Shown in pieces: positions 1-7,768 of a stretch of 64,000 nucleotides of DNA. The DNA is taken from the NCBI RefSeq assembly GCF_000299915.1, contig NZ_AMRI01000006.1:62001-126000 (forward strand), written 5' to 3'. The notes below the pieces were generated by a model. That model did not search any database, was not told the origin of the DNA, and saw nothing but the letters and a program-made list of their open reading frames with translations. Position numbers and translations under genes: made by a program. This DNA comes from Gallaecimonas xiamenensis 3-C-1 (lineage in GTDB: Bacteria; Pseudomonadota; Gammaproteobacteria; Enterobacterales; Gallaecimonadaceae). Positions within the stretch are counted from its first letter, which is position 1; each line of letters begins with the position of its first letter.

Positions 1-68
1 CGGCTGTGTGGTCGTTTCAAGTCCGATGCCATGCTTAGTGGGAACCGAGCTGGCTGTCTTTCGGACTG

Positions 69-130
69 GCCCGACGACAATAGAAACAGGCAGAATCCCC
101 TCTTCCCTCCTCTAGCCGTTGTCGTCGGGC
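69..130. repeat. 12-bp inverted repeat overlapping the 3' end of the SRPBCC gene
   Basis: GCCCGACGACAA at 69-80 is matched by its exact reverse complement at 119-130, with 38 bp between. The right arm covers the last codons (DDNG) of the SRPBCC gene. No T-run follows, so a terminator role is doubtful. Nothing else is recognisable in bases 1-111. Confidence 0.4.
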
Positions 131-663
131 TCACTTTTCTCCACTTTCTCTTTCAGTTTCATCAGGCCCTGCTGGTACTGGTCTCCCAGAATTTTGTCCA
201 TCAGCAAGCCAAAGTAACGGCCCAGTACGTCATTGCCAAAGTTGGTGCGAAAGCCCCAGGTCACCTGGCTGCCACTGCCTTCTGCCTTGATCCGAAAATA
301 GCTGTCCGCTTCTTCCTGGTTACCAAAATCCAGCTTCATGGCCACATAACCGGGGGCGTTGGCCTCCAGCAGCCGCATGGTGCCGTTGCCCACTTCCGCT
401 TTGTTCGATTGCCAGCTCAGGCTATGGCCGCTCTGGCCTGGCTCGCCGGCTATGTCATAACGGGCGGCCGGATCCAGCCCATACCAAGGGGACCAGTCGT
501 TGAATTGGTGAAAGTCTGACACCACGGCGAACACCTGGCGGGGGCTGGCGTCCATGTGCAGGCTGCGTTCCACCTGCACGTCCCTTGGCAGGAAGAGTCC
601 CACCACCAAGAACAGCACCACCAACAACACCAGGGCGGTGACGAGTCGTTTCAACCAGACCAT
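112..663 (-). CDS. SRPBCC (polyketide cyclase/START-like) family membrane-anchored protein
   Basis: 183 aa. Residues about 5-25 form one hydrophobic helix (LVTALVLLVVLFLVVGLFL), which should anchor the protein in the inner membrane. The rest fits a START/SRPBCC ligand-binding fold: it opens with VERSLHMDASPRQVFAVVSDFHQFNDWSPW, the usual first strand and helix, and contains WGFRTNF near the end. Such domains bind hydrophobic ligands, but the substrate cannot be read from sequence. It ends in a charged tail. The gene stands alone, transcribed away from the window start. Family assignment is firm, function unknown. Confidence 0.75.
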   Translation of the reverse strand: MVWLKRLVTALVLLVVLFLVVGLFLPRDVQVERSLHMDASPRQVFAVVSDFHQFNDWSPWYGLDPAARYDIAGEPGQSGHSLSWQSNKAEVGNGTMRLLEANAPGYVAMKLDFGNQEEADSYFRIKAEGSGSQVTWGFRTNFGNDVLGRYFGLLMDKILGDQYQQGLMKLKEKVEKSEPDDNG

Positions 664-721
664 ATTGTTCTCCTCTTGCTCGGCTAGCTAAGCACTAGCA
701 GGGGCGCAAGCCCCTGGCAAG

Positions 722-2434
722 TCAATGATGGTGATGGGGTTTTATGATAAGACCCTTGGGCCAGAGCTCGGCGACGAAGCCCCGGGCGCCACGGCGCAGC
801 AAGGCGGTGGCAAAAAGCCCCACCAGGGTCACGGCGCAGGCGATACGCCAGGGGCTGTCCGGGGCTATGTCCATCAGGGCCGGCAGGCTGGAAGCGTCCA
901 CCCCCACCCATTGGCTGACGCCCCACCCCAGGGCGGCGGCCACCGCCATCACCACCAGGCCGTAAGCCCAGGCGAAACGGGGCGAGTGTTGCTGGGCCAG
1001 GTAGCGCAGCAGCCCCAGGTTCAAGGCCGGCCCCACCAGCAACAGGGCCAGGGCAGCCCCCCAATTGAGGCCAAAGGCCAACAGCACCGCCACCACAGGG
1101 GTCAGGCCGGTGGCACATAGGTGCAGGGGCAGCGCCAGGGCCAGCACCAACAGCAATTGCCATTCCGGGTGCACCGCCAGCGCCTGCCACAAGGGATGGG
1201 GTGCCAGGGTGGCCGCCACCACCAGGCCGGTGATCACCCAAGGCGCCGTGTGGTCGATCAGGTGGCCGTAGCCCATCTCGAAGGCCGAACGCAATGGCGC
1301 CTCGGCGTCATGTTGATAGCAGGAGCGAGCCGGCACCCGCTTGAGGAAACGCACCAACACCCAGGCGCAGGCCAGAGCCAGCACCAACACCGAGGCAAAG
1401 CGCCATAGGGTCAGCTCGCCCCCCAACACCGCCAGGCTGGCCAGCAGGGCATCGATACCGAAGATGGGGGCCGCCAACAGGAAGGCCAGGGCCATTACCG
1501 GGGGAGCGCCGTGTTGCAGCAACTTGGGGTAGACCCGGGCCGCGTCCGGCAGGCACACCGGCAGCATCAGGCCCCAGATCATGCCTCGCCAAAGCCCATG
1601 GGGTTGGTCTGGGCCGCTGTGGCGCAGGGGTCTTAGCCAATTGAGCAGCAAGGCCAGGCCGTAGGCGGCCAGCAGCCAAGGGGACAGGGCCAGCAGCAGG
1701 TGCCAAAAGCGCATCAGCGCCGCGCCGGTTTCCTGGCCGTGGTCGTGGCCGTGCAGATAAAGGGCGGGCAGGGAGATTGCCACCAGCACGGAGGCCCCCA
1801 GCAGGCCACCGACTCCCGCCATCCAGTTGCTGCCGTGGTGGTGGCGGCTAAAGGGCCTGTGCAGCACCACATGCAGCAGGGTGCCGGCCACCAGGCCTTG
1901 CAGCCAGCCCAGCTGTTCTGTGCCCAGATCCGGTAGCCAACGGTTGCCAAGGAAGAAGCCGGCCAGGGTGCCACCCACCACCAACCCCAAAGCCAGGGCG
2001 GCCACCAGACGACCGTACTGGGGCTGCAGCAGCCACCAGAGGGTCAGGCCTACCGGTAAGCGGTGCAGTACCACTCCCAGGGCCAGCATGGCACCGGTGT
2101 GGCCCTGGCCATCCACCAGGGCGGCACCGTCGGTCATGGCGTGGAGGATAAGGCCCCCCACACCCACCAGCAGGGTCAGGTTATGGGTGGCTTTGGCGGC
2201 GCCCTTGAACAGGTGTTCCACCTGGCCTGGGCCCACGGCACCGGCCAGCAGCAACACCAGCACCGGCCAGCCGCCCTGGTGCAGAGCCTGGGGCATGACG
2301 TGGAACAGCAGCAGGCCGCCGATCACCACGAAGATGAAGTTGTCCAGCAGCGTCAGCCAGTCTTGGCGGCGGGACAACTGCCGGTACAGCAAAGGGCCAG
2401 CCAAAAGGGCCAGCAAACTCAAGACCAGGAGCAT
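722..2434 (-). CDS. ZIP-like / UPF0718-type permease fusion, putative metal transporter
   Basis: 570 aa, almost entirely hydrophobic with about 14-16 predicted membrane segments. The N-terminal third resembles ZIP metal transporters: FHVMPQALH, then LILHAMTDGAAL with an H-x3-D pattern, then VVLHRLPVG. A cytosolic or periplasmic loop is rich in histidine (RHHHG, HGHDHG). The C-terminal part resembles the UPF0718/COG0701 permease family, members of which move metals or metalloids. The protein ends in KPHHHH, a possible metal-binding tail. I infer export or import of a divalent metal such as Zn or Cu; direction and metal are not determined. The fusion of the two modules is the notable point. Confidence 0.6.
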   Translation of the reverse strand: MLLVLSLLALLAGPLLYRQLSRRQDWLTLLDNFIFVVIGGLLLFHVMPQALHQGGWPVLVLLLAGAVGPGQVEHLFKGAAKATHNLTLLVGVGGLILHAMTDGAALVDGQGHTGAMLALGVVLHRLPVGLTLWWLLQPQYGRLVAALALGLVVGGTLAGFFLGNRWLPDLGTEQLGWLQGLVAGTLLHVVLHRPFSRHHHGSNWMAGVGGLLGASVLVAISLPALYLHGHDHGQETGAALMRFWHLLLALSPWLLAAYGLALLLNWLRPLRHSGPDQPHGLWRGMIWGLMLPVCLPDAARVYPKLLQHGAPPVMALAFLLAAPIFGIDALLASLAVLGGELTLWRFASVLVLALACAWVLVRFLKRVPARSCYQHDAEAPLRSAFEMGYGHLIDHTAPWVITGLVVAATLAPHPLWQALAVHPEWQLLLVLALALPLHLCATGLTPVVAVLLAFGLNWGAALALLLVGPALNLGLLRYLAQQHSPRFAWAYGLVVMAVAAALGWGVSQWVGVDASSLPALMDIAPDSPWRIACAVTLVGLFATALLRRGARGFVAELWPKGLIIKPHHHH

Positions 2435-2501
2435 GGGGATCTCGATAGAAAAAGCGCTGTGACATTATAACAAGAGTCCAGCGCCACTGACTAGATTGGC
2501 A

Positions 2502-3386
2502 TCAGCCTTTGGGCAATATCACGTAGGTGCCACTGAACACAGACGCCGGTTCCTGGGGGCCGGACCCCGTCACCAGTGCCTCCAGATGAATGCGGGCCTT
2601 GCGGCCCTGGCGCAGGTTGGCCAGTTCCTGCCAGTTGCCCTGGTCCTGGCTCAGCATCAGCGGCGCCGTGGTCAGGGGCCTTTTGTAGCGGATCTCCCCC
2701 TTGCCCAGCACTATGTCCCCATCCAGGCCTTCGGCCTGGAGCTGCCACCAAATGCGCCCCCAGGCGGTCAGGGTGGCCAGGGCATAATGGCTGCCGGCAA
2801 AGAGGGTGCCGTGGAGGTTGGCGTTGTTGTCAAAGCTGGCCTGGGTGAGCAACTGGGCGCCGTTGAAGCCCAGTACCTGCAGGTCCATAAAGCGGGAAAG
2901 GGGAATGGTCTGGTGCCAGGTCTGGGTCAGGGCCTTAGCCCTTTGGTGGAGCTGGGGGTCCAGGTTGATGCGCATCTTGAAGTGGGGGATGACCCCATAG
3001 AGGGTATGGGCGGCGCCCAACAGTTGGAAACCGGCCCTTTGGTAGAAAGCCAGGGCCCCTACCCGGGCGTTGAGCTCTACCGCCAACAGCCCAAGGGAAG
3101 CGGCCAGTTCCAGCAGCCCCTTCAGAATAAGGCCACCCAGGCCCTTGCCTTGCTGGCCTGGTGCCACCGCCATATAGCGGATCTGACCTTCACCCGGGGC
3201 GCTTTGGTGCAAGCGGCCGGTGGCCAGCACCTGGTCGCCCTCTTTGACCATCAGATGCCAGCTTTGCGCCTCCAGCTCGTCTTGCTCGGACCCAGGGGGT
3301 TGCTGCCAGGGCGCCCGCAACACCTGCCAGCGCAGGGCAAAACAGTCGGCAAAGTCTTTCTCGGTCAAAGGCGTACAAAGTTGCAT
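2502..3386 (-). CDS. Bifunctional GNAT N-acetyltransferase / hotdog thioesterase-like protein (YiiD-like)
   Basis: 294 aa with two domains. Residues about 1-145 are a GNAT acetyltransferase: IRYMAVAPGQQGKGLGGLIL is the acetyl-CoA pyrophosphate-binding motif A, and NARVGALAFYQRAGF is motif B. Residues about 150-294 match the C-terminal hotdog domain of E. coli YiiD (NNANLHGTLFAGSHYALATL). E. coli yiiD has the same two-domain order and is linked to malonyl-ACP decarboxylation in fatty acid initiation. In E. coli it follows yihY-dtd; here dtd and yihY lie about 1-3 kb away on the same strand, so the neighbourhood is partly conserved. Confidence 0.75.
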   Translation of the reverse strand: MQLCTPLTEKDFADCFALRWQVLRAPWQQPPGSEQDELEAQSWHLMVKEGDQVLATGRLHQSAPGEGQIRYMAVAPGQQGKGLGGLILKGLLELAASLGLLAVELNARVGALAFYQRAGFQLLGAAHTLYGVIPHFKMRINLDPQLHQRAKALTQTWHQTIPLSRFMDLQVLGFNGAQLLTQASFDNNANLHGTLFAGSHYALATLTAWGRIWWQLQAEGLDGDIVLGKGEIRYKRPLTTAPLMLSQDQGNWQELANLRQGRKARIHLEALVTGSGPQEPASVFSGTYVILPKG

Positions 3387-3485
3387 GAGATCAATACTCC
3401 GGTCATCCGGCCATCATTAGATAACAAGGGCAAGGCACAGGCAATCAATCGTCATTTACGATTGCATTGAATAATTTTAAGCGCT

Positions 3486-3514
3486 TATTTATCTTGAAGA
3501 GCCTAGGCTAGACT
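3486..3514 (+). promoter_or_regulatory. Candidate dps promoter with sigma-38-like -10
   Basis: CTAGACT at 3508-3514 resembles the stationary-phase extended -10 CTATACT. A -35 match 17 bp upstream is poor (TATTTA), as is usual for sigma-38 promoters. It lies 27 bp before the dps start codon. Weak evidence based on pattern alone. Confidence 0.3.
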
Positions 3515-3541
3515 AGGATTCCAAATGACTAAGGAGGTCTT

Positions 3542-4018
3542 ATGAGCAACCACAATCTGATTGGTCTGAACCAGGATGGCGTTAGCAAGCTCACCGGCCT
3601 GCTCAACAAGCTGTTGGCCAACTACCAGATCCTGTACATGAACGTGCGGGGCTTTCATTGGAATGTCCGTGGCGACAACTTCTTCGAGCTGCACGCCAAA
3701 TTTGAAGAAACCTACAACGAACTGCTGTTGAAGGTGGACGAGATCGCCGAGCGTATCCTGACCCTGAGCGAACGCCCCCTGCACAGCTTCAGCGCCTATA
3801 TCGAACGAGCCTCCATCAACGAGGAACGGGACATCACCGACGGCAAGAAAGGTATCGGCCATCTGCTGGACAGCTACCAGAAGCTGATCAGCGAACAACG
3901 TCAGATCCTGGCCCTGGCCGGGGAGATCGGTGACGAAGGTACGGCTTCCCTGATGAGCGATTACATCAAGGAACAGGAAAAGACCATCTGGATGCTGGGT
4001 GCCTACCTGAACAGGTAA
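3542..4018 (+). CDS. dps: Dps-family ferritin-like DNA-protecting protein
   Basis: 158 aa, the usual Dps length. The ferroxidase signature is present: residues about 30-65 hold HWNVRGDNFFELHAKFEETYNE with the His, Asp and Glu ligands shared between subunits, and KVDEIAERI follows. Dps dodecamers oxidise Fe(II) with peroxide, store iron and compact DNA in starvation. The N-terminus has no long lysine-rich tail, so DNA binding may be weak. The start is fixed by a near-perfect Shine-Dalgarno (AAGGAGGTC) 4 bp upstream. Monocistronic, closed by a strong terminator. Confidence 0.92.
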   Translation: MSNHNLIGLNQDGVSKLTGLLNKLLANYQILYMNVRGFHWNVRGDNFFELHAKFEETYNELLLKVDEIAERILTLSERPLHSFSAYIERASINEERDITDGKKGIGHLLDSYQKLISEQRQILALAGEIGDEGTASLMSDYIKEQEKTIWMLGAYLNR

Positions 4019-4042
4019 GCCTGAATAACCGGCAACAGAAAA

Positions 4043-4065
4043 GGGAGCCAAGGGCTCCCTTTTTT
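4043..4065 (+). terminator. Rho-independent terminator after dps
   Basis: GGGAGCC / GGCTCCC stem with a 3-nt loop followed by six T, 25 bp after the dps stop. The stem also faces the end of the convergent lipoprotein gene. Confidence 0.85.
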
Positions 4066-4077
4066 CATGGCTGCGTC

Positions 4078-4611
4078 TTACTGCACGGCAAAGCTCAACT
4101 CGTTGGTCAGGCCTTTGGCTATGGTCACCTCGCCGGTGGCGTAGAACTGGCCCTCGCTCTCAACCTTGAAATAGTAAAGACCGCTGTTGGTCACGTAATC
4201 CTTACCGACACCATGGAAGGTTACAGGGTCCTTGACCAGCCAGCCTTCGGCGGTAACGGGATAGAGATAGAGGGTGCAGCTGGGCATGGTGCCCTGGCTG
4301 TCCAAGTGGGAGCAGCCCATCAGCTTGGTGCGGGTCAGGCCCCTGGGGTTGCTGACGGTTTTCTGGGCACTGAGGCGGCCCAGGTCAACGGATTGGCGTT
4401 CGGCGTCGGTAATATAGACAGCTTCCCTGCCGACACTGTAGCCGCCGTTATAAACAGGCTTACCGGAGACAGTGCTGCTATCCCCCATGCCCACCATGCG
4501 CTTGGCGGCGTCGGAGGCACCGTTGATGGCGCCGTCCACCACAGAGCCAAGGTCATTGCTTGCGCAACCAGAAAGGGCTAATGCAGCCAATAAAAACAAT
4601 GACTTATTCAT
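4078..4611 (-). CDS. Hypothetical lipoprotein
   Basis: 177 aa. The N-terminus MNKSLFLLAALALSGC is a lipoprotein signal with lipobox LSGC and Cys16 as the lipidated residue, followed by ASND; Asn-Asp at +3/+4 does not clearly retain it in the inner membrane. The remainder has two cysteines (MGCSH and PSCT) that could form a disulfide, and a beta-rich C-terminal half. I recognise no family. Convergent with dps. Confidence 0.6.
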   Translation of the reverse strand: MNKSLFLLAALALSGCASNDLGSVVDGAINGASDAAKRMVGMGDSSTVSGKPVYNGGYSVGREAVYITDAERQSVDLGRLSAQKTVSNPRGLTRTKLMGCSHLDSQGTMPSCTLYLYPVTAEGWLVKDPVTFHGVGKDYVTNSGLYYFKVESEGQFYATGEVTIAKGLTNELSFAVQ

Positions 4612-4710
4612 AATTCACATCCTTGTAAAAGCAACAGCCCCTATTATTCCCAATCACCATGGCAGGGGCAACAGCCGTGTTACATCCCGCCACAAGGCCA
4701 GAATGTCAGC

Positions 4711-5148
4711 TCAGCTTTGCAGCCAGAAGGTCACAGGGCCGTCGTTACAGAGGCTGACCTGCATGTCGGCGCCGAACTGGCCGGTGGCCACCCTCAGCCC
4801 CTGCTCCTGGCACAAGCCGCAGAACACCTGGTAGAGCCTCTCCCCTTCCGAAGGTGGCGCGGCGCTGGAAAAGCTGGGCCTGTTGCCGCTGTTGGTGTCG
4901 GCGGCCAGGGTGAATTGGCTGACCACCAGCAGGCTACCGCCGGCCTGGGCCACATTGAGGTTCATCTTGCCGTCGCTGTCGGCGAAGACTCGGTATTTGG
5001 CCACCTTGTCGGCCAGGCGTTTGGCCTTGGCCTCATCGTCGCCCTTTTCCACCCCCAGCAGCACCAGCAGCCCCTGGTCGATGGCCCCCACCGTGGCCCC
5101 GGCGATATCTACCCGGGCCTGGGTCACCCTTTGGATAAGGGCGATCAT
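4711..5148 (-). CDS. dtd: D-aminoacyl-tRNA deacylase
   Basis: 145 aa, matching E. coli Dtd in length. The start [13 protein letters not shown], the middle [22 protein letters not shown] (active-site SQFTL region with the Thr) and the end [11 protein letters not shown] (the GPVT cross-subunit motif) are diagnostic. Dtd hydrolyses D-amino acids and glycine mischarged on tRNA, a chirality proofreading step. The start codon overlaps the stop of the upstream pip gene (ATGA), so the two are translationally coupled. The longer open frame upstream of this ATG lies inside pip and is not coding. Confidence 0.93.
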   Translation of the reverse strand: MIALIQRVTQARVDIAGATVGAIDQGLLVLLGVEKGDDEAKAKRLADKVAKYRVFADSDGKMNLNVAQAGGSLLVVSQFTLAADTNSGNRPSFSSAAPPSEGERLYQVFCGLCQEQGLRVATGQFGADMQVSLCNDGPVTFWLQS

Positions 5149-6098
5149 TGCAGCCGCTCCCACACCCAATCCAGGGCCTTGATCAGGCCGTCGGTAATGC
5201 CCGGTTCCATGGCGCTGTGGCCGGCAGCCGGCACTATCCACAGCTGCGCCTGGGGCAGCACGGCGGCCAGGCTGGTGGCGTTTTCCAGCTTGCAGACCAT
5301 GTCGTAGCGGCCGTGCACTATGACGGTGGGGATATGGGCTATCTTGGCGGCGTCTTTTAGCAACTGGCCTTCTTCCAGGAAGCAGCGATGGGCGAAGTAA
5401 TGACACTCCATACGCCCCACCGACAGGGCCAGGCTGGGGTCGGTGTAGAGCTCGTCTACCCGGGACGGCGGCACCAGATTGACCATGCGCCCTTCCCAGA
5501 GGGTCCAGGCCTTGGCCGCCTGCATCCGCTCCAGTTCGTTGTCGGACGTCAGCAGCTGGTAGTAACGGGGGATCAGATCCCGGCTGTCGCCCCCCAGGGG
5601 CGCCAGGAAATCCTGGTAGTGATCGGGGTAAACCTGGGAACAGCCCTGGTCCGGGGCCGTCATCCAGTCGTAGTCCTGCTCCCGAGCCAGGAAGATGCCC
5701 CGCAGCACCAGGCCGGTTACCGCCTGGGGGTGGGCCTGGGCATAGGCCAGGGCCAGGGTCGAACCCCAGGACCCGCCGAACACCAGCCATTGCTTGATGC
5801 CAAGCTGACTGCGGATAAGTTCGATATCGGCAATCAGCTTGGGGGTATTGTTCTCCACCAGAGACGCATGGGGCCGGGACCGGCCGGCGCCGCGCTGGTC
5901 AAAGAGGATCACCCGAAAACGCTGGGGGTCGAAGAAGCGGCGCATGGCCTCGTTGCAGCCGGCGCCGGGGCCGCCGTGCAGCACCACCACCGGCAGGCCG
6001 TCCGGGTTGCCCACTTCTTCCACGTAAAGCTCATGGCCATCGCCCACCGGCAGCCATTGTTGCCAGTTGGGGCCTATTTCAGGCAGCAGTTCCCGCAT
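5145..6098 (-). CDS. pip: Proline iminopeptidase
   Basis: 317 aa alpha/beta hydrolase of peptidase family S33. [11 protein letters not shown] is the oxyanion-hole region, DQRGAGRS follows, and [17 protein letters not shown] is the nucleophile elbow with the catalytic Ser. GILLARE-like RGIFLAR and the late HGRYDMVC and AAGHSA segments supply the Asp and His of the triad. The enzyme removes N-terminal proline from peptides in the cytosol. It is sandwiched between yihY (20-bp overlap) and dtd (4-bp overlap); in E. coli these two genes are directly adjacent, so pip has been inserted into a conserved pair. Confidence 0.92.
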   Translation of the reverse strand: MRELLPEIGPNWQQWLPVGDGHELYVEEVGNPDGLPVVVLHGGPGAGCNEAMRRFFDPQRFRVILFDQRGAGRSRPHASLVENNTPKLIADIELIRSQLGIKQWLVFGGSWGSTLALAYAQAHPQAVTGLVLRGIFLAREQDYDWMTAPDQGCSQVYPDHYQDFLAPLGGDSRDLIPRYYQLLTSDNELERMQAAKAWTLWEGRMVNLVPPSRVDELYTDPSLALSVGRMECHYFAHRCFLEEGQLLKDAAKIAHIPTVIVHGRYDMVCKLENATSLAAVLPQAQLWIVPAAGHSAMEPGITDGLIKALDWVWERLQ

Positions 6099-6948
6099 CG
6101 CTGTCGTCCTCGCTTGGTAGCTGGTCCTGGTCTTGATCGCAGTCGGTGAGATAGGCGGTCAGTTCCGCCCCCAGCAGCACGATCAGCCAGCACAGGTAAA
6201 TCCAGAAAAAGAGAATGGGTATGGCCGCCAGGGTACCGTAAATCAGCTGATAGGACGGCACCTGGGCCACGTAAAGGGCAAAGCAGCGCTTGGAGATCTC
6301 AAACAGCAGCGCCCCCAAAATGGCGCCGCCCATGGCATGGCGCACCCGCACCCGCTTGTTGGGTACCAGCAGGTACAGCACCATGAAGGCGGCCCAGGAC
6401 GCCATAAAGGGCGCCAAGCCGATAAGGAAGGTGCGCACCCCAGAAAGGGCGCCTTTTTGGAACACGTCCATGCCCACCACGTAGGAGGTCAGGGCCAGGG
6501 ACACCCCCATCAGCAGCGGCCCCAGGGTCAGCACCGACCAATAGGTGGCAAAGGCCACCGACCAGCGCCTGGGTCTGTGGATACGGAAGATCTGGTTGAT
6601 GGTCCTGTCCACCGAGCTGATCAGCATCAGGGCGGTGACCACCAGGAACAGTATGCCAAGGGCGGTCATCTTGGAGGCGTTGGCGGCAAAGCCCTGCACC
6701 TGCTCGGCGATGACGTCCGAGGCGGCCGGCACGAAGTTGTCGAAGATAAAATGCTGCAGCTCGCCCTTGACCTGTTCGAAGCCGGGAAAGGCCGAGAACA
6801 GGCTGAACAGCACGGCGATAAAGGGCACCAGGGACAACAGGGTCACGTAGGCCATGGCCCCGGCATGGAGGGTGAGCCTGTCCTCTTTTACCCTATTCAT
6901 AAAGCCCAGCAGATGGGCCTTGAGGTCATTCCATTGGGGCAGCGTCAT
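6079..6948 (-). CDS. yihY: YihY/BrkB family inner membrane protein
   Basis: 289 aa with about six membrane segments. The family-typical start DRLTLHAGAMAYVTLLSLVPFIAVLFSLFSAFPGF and the segment TALMLISSVDRTINQIFRI are present. It was once annotated as ribonuclease BN; that activity belongs to another protein, and the true role of YihY is unknown. The C-terminal tail is acidic ([16 protein letters not shown]). First gene of the yihY-pip-dtd operon. Confidence 0.88.
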   Translation of the reverse strand: MTLPQWNDLKAHLLGFMNRVKEDRLTLHAGAMAYVTLLSLVPFIAVLFSLFSAFPGFEQVKGELQHFIFDNFVPAASDVIAEQVQGFAANASKMTALGILFLVVTALMLISSVDRTINQIFRIHRPRRWSVAFATYWSVLTLGPLLMGVSLALTSYVVGMDVFQKGALSGVRTFLIGLAPFMASWAAFMVLYLLVPNKRVRVRHAMGGAILGALLFEISKRCFALYVAQVPSYQLIYGTLAAIPILFFWIYLCWLIVLLGAELTAYLTDCDQDQDQLPSEDDSDAGTAA

Positions 6949-7018
6949 GGTCTTGGTTTGCTCAAAGAGATGCTGTCTTTTACTCTAACACCAAATACTT
7001 GCTGCTAAGGACCCCAGC

Positions 7019-7663
7019 ATGCGCGCCCTGGCCCTCGCCACTTTCTGCCTCTTTTCCCTGACCGCCTGCCAAAGTGCCTACTATTCCGCCATGGAAAAGG
7101 TGGGGATCCACAAGAGGGACATCCTGGCCGACCGGGTGGAAGCCGCCGGCGACGCCCAGCAAGACGCCCAACAGCAATTCAAAGACGCCCTCGAGCATTT
7201 TCGGGCCGTGGTGAAGGTGGACGGCGGCGAACTGGAAAGCCGTTACGACGAGCTGTCCGCCCAGTACGAAGACTCCAAGGAAGCGGCCCAGAACGTCAGC
7301 GACCGCATCGACGCCGTGGAAGACGTGGCCGAGGCCCTGTTCGAGGAATGGGACGCCGAACTGGCCCAGTACAGCTCCGCCAGCCTGCGGGCGTCTTCGG
7401 CCCGCACCCTGGCCGACACCCGCCGCCGCTACCAGAGCCTGATCACCGCCATGCGCCGGGCCGAAGCCAAGATGCCACCGGTGCTGGCCAAGTTCCACGA
7501 CCAGGTGCTCTACCTCAAGCACAACCTCAATGCCCGTGCCATCGGCGCCCTCAAGGGGGAACTGGGCAGCATAGAGAAGCAGGTGGACAGCCTGGTCAAG
7601 GAAATGCAGAAGGCGGTGGCCGAATCGGAGCGTTTTATCAAGACCCTGGACAGCGCGTCTTAA
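7019..7663 (+). CDS. DUF2959 family lipoprotein
   Basis: 214 aa. The signal MRALALATFCLFSLTAC has lipobox LTAC with Cys17, then QSAYYSAMEKVGIHKRDIL, the opening of DUF2959 proteins. Nearly the whole mature part is helical and heptad-like (KEAAQNVSDRIDAVEDVAEALF, GELGSIEKQVDSLVKEMQKAV), so a long periplasmic coiled coil is likely. Function unknown. It diverges from yihY and ends in a strong terminator. Confidence 0.75.
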   Translation: MRALALATFCLFSLTACQSAYYSAMEKVGIHKRDILADRVEAAGDAQQDAQQQFKDALEHFRAVVKVDGGELESRYDELSAQYEDSKEAAQNVSDRIDAVEDVAEALFEEWDAELAQYSSASLRASSARTLADTRRRYQSLITAMRRAEAKMPPVLAKFHDQVLYLKHNLNARAIGALKGELGSIEKQVDSLVKEMQKAVAESERFIKTLDSAS

Positions 7664-7692
7664 ACAACTGCCACCTTTTGTTACATTTATTT

Positions 7693-7728
7693 AAAGTCCC
7701 GCCATTGAGTCAATGGCGGGACTTTCTG
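7693..7728 (+). terminator. Rho-independent terminator after the DUF2959 gene
   Basis: AAAGTCCCGCCATTG / CAATGGCGGGACTTT, a near-perfect 15-bp stem with a short AGT loop, 30 bp after the stop codon. The A and T edges make it usable in both directions. Confidence 0.8.
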
Positions 7729-7768
7729 TAATTTCAGGAAGTTTACGACCAACGGAAGGAACGAGAAG

